64,000 bases of DNA from Paracraurococcus ruber. GTDB taxonomy: Bacteria; Pseudomonadota; Alphaproteobacteria; Acetobacterales; Acetobacteraceae. The notes below the pieces were generated by a model. The model ran no database searches. It was given only the letters and a program-made list of their open reading frames with translations, and was not told where the DNA came from. Below are positions 61,101 to 64,000 of this stretch, one piece after another. The stretch is taken from NCBI RefSeq assembly GCF_004353985.1, contig NZ_SMOA01000006.1, positions 16,583 to 80,582 of the forward strand, in the 5' to 3' direction. A program made the translations under genes and the position numbers. The stretch's first letter is position 1. Each line of letters begins with the position of its first letter.

Positions 61101-63956
61101 TCCTACCTGGCGGAGGACGTCACGCAGGCGCGGGACGCGGCGGCGGCGCTGCGGCGGAGCGAGGAGACGCTGCGCGACCTGGTGGCGACGCTCGACCTCG
61201 GCGCCTTCATGGTCCGCGACTTCGACGGCACCATCCGCCGCTGGTCGGCGGGCTGCGAGCAGCTCTACGGCTATGGCGCGGCGGAGGCGGTCGGGCGCAT
61301 CTCGCACGCGCTGCTGCGCACGGAATTCCCCGCGGGCCTCGCGGCGGTGGAGGCGGCGCTGCGCGAGACCGGCGCCTGGACCGGCGAGCTGCGCCACCGC
61401 GCCAGGGATGGCAGCCCGGTGGTGGTCGCCGCCAGCAAGGCGCTGCGCCCCGGCACCGGCGGCCGGCCGGACGCGGTGCTCGAGGTGGTCCACGACCTGA
61501 CGGCGCAGCGCGCGGCGGAGGCGGCGCTGCGCGACGCCCTGGCGGAGCTGGAGGCGGTCTATGCCGCGGCGCCGATCGGGCTTTGCGTGCTGGACCGCGA
61601 CCTGCGCTTCCGCCGCATCAACGAGAGGCTGGCCGAGATCAACGGCCTGCCGGCGGCGGCGCATCTCGGCCGGACGGTGCGGGAAGTGCTGCCCGACCTG
61701 GCGCCGCAGGCCGAGCCGGTGCTGCGCGGCGTGCTGGAGACCGGCGAGCCGGTGATCGACCTGGAGCTGACGGGGGAGACGCCGGCCCGGCCGGGCGAGC
61801 GGCGGATCTGGCGGGAAAGCTGGTTCCCGCTGCGCGACGTGGCCGGGGCGGTGACCGGCGTCGGCGTGGTGGCGCAGGAGGTGACCGAGCGGCACCAGGC
61901 CGAGGCGGCGTTGGCCGAGAGCGAGGCGCGCTTCCGCGGCTTGGCGGAGGCGATGCCGGCCATCGTCTTCATGGCCGATCCCGAAGGCACGGTGACCTGG
62001 CTGAACGCCGTGGCCGCCGAGTTCACCGGCCTGCCGCCGGCCGAGCTGCTGGGCGAGGGCTGGACCGGCGCGATCCATCCGGAGGACCGCGAGGAGACCG
62101 TCCGGGCCTGGGTCGCCTCGGTCGCCACCGGCAGCGGCTACGAGGCCGAGTTCCGGCTGCGCCGGCATGATGGCGCCTGGCGCTGGCACCTCTCCCGCGC
62201 GGCGGTGGAGCGCGACGCGGAAGGGCGGGTGCTGCGGCGGATCGGCGCCGCCGTGGACATCGACGACCTGCGCCGGGCCGAGGCGGCGCTGGCCGAGAGC
62301 GAGGGGCGGCTGCGCCTGGCGCTCGACGCCGCCGAACTGGGCACCTGGTCCTGGGACCCGGCGACCGGGGCGGAGGATGCCTCGGCGCGCTGCCGCGACC
62401 TGTACGGGGTGCAGGCCGGGGAGCGCTTCGACCGCCACCGCCTGCTGGCCGCCCTGCTGCCCGAGGATGTGCCGGCGACCCGCGCGGCGCTGGACCGCGT
62501 GCTGGCCGCCGGCGCGGATTGCGACCTGGAACACCGGGTGGCCGATCCGCATGGCGGCGAGCCGCGCTGGCTGCGGCTGCGCTGCCGTGCCTTCGGCCCG
62601 CCGGGGCGGCTGCACGGGCTGCGCAGCGTGGTGGCCGACATCACCGCGCAGAAGCGGGCGGAGGCGGCGCTGCGCGAGGACCGCGAGCGGCTGGAGGCAC
62701 GGGTCGCCGAGCGGACCCGCGCCCTCAGCCTCGCCGCCGCCGAGCTGTCGGCCGAGATGCAGCGGCGGGAGCAGGCGCAATCGGCCCTGCTGCAGGCGCA
62801 GAAGCTGGAGGCGCTGGGGCAGCTCACCAGCGGCATCGCGCATGACTTCAACAACGTCCTCGCCGCCGTCATGGGCACGCTGCGGCTGGTGGAGCGGCGG
62901 GCGCCCGGCAACGAGGCCGTCGCCGGCCTGGTCCGCAACGGCCTGGGCGCGGCGGAGCGGGCGGCGGCGCTGATCCGCCAGCTGCTGGCCTTCGCCCGGC
63001 GGGAGGACCTGGCGCCCGCGCCGCTCGACCCCGCGGCGCTGCTGGAGGGGGCGGAGCCGTTGCTGCGCCAGGCGCTGGGCGCCGGCATCCGGCTGGAGCT
63101 GGTCGCCGAGCCTGAGGCCTGGCCGGTGCTCGGCGATCCGCACCGGCTGGAGGTGGCGCTGCTGAACCTGGCGGTGAATGCCCGCGATGCGATGGGTGGC
63201 CGCGGCACGTTGCGCATCGCCGCCGCCAAACACGCGGCCGGCGCGGAGCGGCCGCCGGGACTCGATCCCGGGGCGGACTACGTGGTGCTGTCGGTCGAGG
63301 ATAGCGGCCCGGGCATGCCGCCCGAGGTGCTGGCCCGCGCCGCCGAGCCCTTCTTCACCACCAAGCCGCGCGGCCAGGGCACCGGCCTGGGCCTGGCGAT
63401 GGTGCAGAGCCTGGCGCACCAGTCCGGCGGCGCGATGGTGCTGGACAGCCGCCCGGGGGAGGGCACGCGGGTGGCGCTGTGGCTGCCGCGCACCGATGCC
63501 CGGCCGGAAGCGGCGGAACCGGCGCCCCTGGCCGAGGCGGAGGCCGGGCTGCATGGCGATGCCCGCATCCTGGTGGTGGACGACGACGACGCGGTGCGGC
63601 TGGTGACCGCGGCGCAGCTGCGGGAACTGGGCTACGAGGTGCTGGAGGCGAACAGCGCCGGCACCGGCCTGGTCCAGGCCCTGGCGGCGGACCCGCTCGA
63701 CCTCGTCATCTGCGACGTGCGGATGCCGGGGGAGGATGGGCCGAGCTTCGCCGCCCGGCTGCGGGCGGAGCGGCCGGGCCTGCCCGTCCTGTTCGTCACC
63801 GGCTATCCCGACCACCCCGGCCTGCTGGGGGAGGCCGTGCTGACCAAGCCCTTCGGCCCGGCCCAGCTCGGCCGCATGGTGCTGACCCGCCTGGGGCAGC
63901 AGCGGCCGGGCACGGGCCGCCGGCCTGCCGGCCAGGGGCTGCGGCCGGACGCTTGA
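58122..63956 (+). CDS. Giant hybrid sensor histidine kinase with about nine PAS modules and a C-terminal receiver
   Basis: About 1944 residues. Residues 31-51 form a membrane helix, 52-300 an extracytoplasmic CHASE/Cache-like sensor, and about 301-330 a second helix. PAS-like units start near residues 371, 492, 619, 753, 883, 1014, 1139, 1271 and 1396. A coiled linker leads to the HisKA helix with GIAHDFNNVLAAVMG (His near 1573), then HATPase motifs NLAVNARDAMGGRGTL and SVEDSGPGMPP. The receiver begins ILVVDDDDAVR near 1815, with phospho-Asp in ICDVRMPGEDG near 1863 and TKPF. ATGs at 58098 and 58122 are both possible. No response-regulator gene is visible before the window ends. Confidence 0.93.
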   Translation: MVVETDQGPSRIAAISPGRPVSSSRPWRATLRTRVTGLVLVIALPLLALAAGAVWQQHRAERARAEEALVGRAHALALLLDREFAAAEQALLALSGSAALARGDLPGFWAEMGAAAAAIGARAINLVGPGGGVGLSTAWPPEDARAPAAAGPARDAVATGRTVIGDLFLSPSAGAAAVGVAVPLVLPGPAGPSRHALGLVLSRDRLLAALGDQRLPAEARALVLDRARRIVATRPDDAALVGGAPSAALAAALAAGTGLVRVPLAPGEPAMVVAHALAPASGYQVAIGLPPAVFNAPLHAALRTTALVGLGLLAASLGFGAMAAGSLARALRRLGEPGPAPAPPALRELGELADSLARQAAERERAVAELRALFDGSPVGLIRGDAGGRVVDANDAFLRIVGMTRADLAAGRVRWDDLTPPEWIGRDEAAIAEAVRGGACAPYQKEYLRPDGSRVPVLLFFALLDRAQGAIAAFVIDLSDWAATEAALARLHEQMRLAIGAAGMFFWDWNLLTDTVEWSDGLEAACGLPPGGFGGSIAAFRALVHPEDLPRVEAALGRAVAGLAPYDIEFRMRRADGGLRWVAARGTVLRDGTGRPMRMIGIDFDVTDRRAAAAALEDSEASLRRVVAASGLATYDVTTGPAGTQARVSGAFRRLWGLAEDAAVDFAAVLARVHPQDRPGFEADHARLARQGGRFEAEFRVLLPEGGLRWLRSSGEGWPAAGDLPSRLAGVVMDITALKAAEAAAASGQARLAALIEALPVAVAVVEGPEGRFVLENAANRGSFSPAGRTLAEDAARAPRLDAEGRPIPLEDLPLARALWRGEVVRGLPLRRITGPDGPLRDLSVSAAPVRDAAGRVTGAVAAFLDLTEERAAARAEAEGAATLRALYESAAQMMGTVELRPDGDVLHLYDNPATCRFFAVPEGSTAGCGARALGAPETVVAAWRAHCEAAAAQDAPVAFEQAYPAPAAAAPPRLLAITVAPIGTGPEGWPRFSYLAEDVTQARDAAAALRRSEETLRDLVATLDLGAFMVRDFDGTIRRWSAGCEQLYGYGAAEAVGRISHALLRTEFPAGLAAVEAALRETGAWTGELRHRARDGSPVVVAASKALRPGTGGRPDAVLEVVHDLTAQRAAEAALRDALAELEAVYAAAPIGLCVLDRDLRFRRINERLAEINGLPAAAHLGRTVREVLPDLAPQAEPVLRGVLETGEPVIDLELTGETPARPGERRIWRESWFPLRDVAGAVTGVGVVAQEVTERHQAEAALAESEARFRGLAEAMPAIVFMADPEGTVTWLNAVAAEFTGLPPAELLGEGWTGAIHPEDREETVRAWVASVATGSGYEAEFRLRRHDGAWRWHLSRAAVERDAEGRVLRRIGAAVDIDDLRRAEAALAESEGRLRLALDAAELGTWSWDPATGAEDASARCRDLYGVQAGERFDRHRLLAALLPEDVPATRAALDRVLAAGADCDLEHRVADPHGGEPRWLRLRCRAFGPPGRLHGLRSVVADITAQKRAEAALREDRERLEARVAERTRALSLAAAELSAEMQRREQAQSALLQAQKLEALGQLTSGIAHDFNNVLAAVMGTLRLVERRAPGNEAVAGLVRNGLGAAERAAALIRQLLAFARREDLAPAPLDPAALLEGAEPLLRQALGAGIRLELVAEPEAWPVLGDPHRLEVALLNLAVNARDAMGGRGTLRIAAAKHAAGAERPPGLDPGADYVVLSVEDSGPGMPPEVLARAAEPFFTTKPRGQGTGLGLAMVQSLAHQSGGAMVLDSRPGEGTRVALWLPRTDARPEAAEPAPLAEAEAGLHGDARILVVDDDDAVRLVTAAQLRELGYEVLEANSAGTGLVQALAADPLDLVICDVRMPGEDGPSFAARLRAERPGLPVLFVTGYPDHPGLLGEAVLTKPFGPAQLGRMVLTRLGQQRPGTGRRPAGQGLRPDA

Positions 63957-64000
63957 GGGCGCCGCGCCGCGGGCCGGGCGGCTCGGCCGGCGGCTGCCCC

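Noticed and set aside
58188..63815. 1875-codon open frame on the minus strand opposite the sensor kinase
   Set aside because: It mirrors the kinase codons in G+C-rich DNA; the product is Arg/Ala/Gly/Pro/His-rich with no recognisable domain, while the plus-strand frame has clear kinase motifs.

Overview
The window is a very G+C-rich stretch of bacterial chromosome with alphaproteobacterial gene order. I infer Rhodospirillales/Acetobacteraceae, Roseomonas-like. The main reasons are the hemE / PPDK-regulator (RP001-type) junction, hemH-hemJ-rho downstream, and the mnmE-mnmG-rsmG-parA-parB block. The genus is not proven. I saw no rRNA, tRNA, CRISPR array or insertion sequence.

Region 1 (1-16.2 kb) is mixed. 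It holds a truncated CDF metal exporter, a DUF1348 protein, a Bax-inhibitor-like membrane protein, an FtsX-type permease, TerC, a short-chain dehydrogenase, the yicC-gmk pair, a three-gene molybdenum hydroxylase (FAD / 2Fe-2S / Mo subunits), a DUF4142 secreted protein, a HAD phosphatase, a GH13 glucosidase and an orphan protein with a cysteine-peptidase-like motif.

Region 2 (16.3-39.8 kb) looks like the chromosomal origin. maf and the PPDK regulatory protein point left, hemE points right, and the gap between them (17809-18108) carries clustered DnaA-box-like 9-mers. To the right come an MCP-PilZ receptor, hemH, a HAD protein, hemJ and rho. Next are a pentapeptide-repeat protein apparently split by one in-frame amber codon, a Mesh1-type HD hydrolase, a GNAT enzyme, and a LysR / quinone oxidoreductase / DNA-repair set. 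After a thioredoxin-like ferredoxin come mnmE, a hypothetical gene, mnmG, rsmG, parA and parB. Two near-perfect parS sites span the mnmG stop and the rsmG 5' end.

Region 3 (38.8-44.5 kb) has holA, lptE and leuS on the minus strand. leuS carries an in-frame insert built around a 41-bp palindrome. A secreted alpha/beta hydrolase follows.

Region 4 (44.5-58.0 kb) is a minus-strand cluster, mostly with 4-nt start/stop overlaps: inositol-3-phosphate synthase, HD protein, methyltransferase, Gfo/Idh/MocA oxidoreductase, zinc-ribbon MBL protein, YcaO, TIM-barrel isomerase, then GT4 glycosyltransferase and PIG-L deacetylase. A uracil-DNA-glycosylase-family gene and opgH lie downstream and an MFS transporter upstream. 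Inositol-phosphate synthase plus GT4 plus PIG-L recalls the first steps of mycothiol synthesis, but the remaining enzymes suggest a different, unrecognised inositol-glycoside-type product. This is the best candidate for an undescribed system.

Region 5 (58.1-64.0 kb) is one giant hybrid sensor kinase with about nine PAS-like modules.
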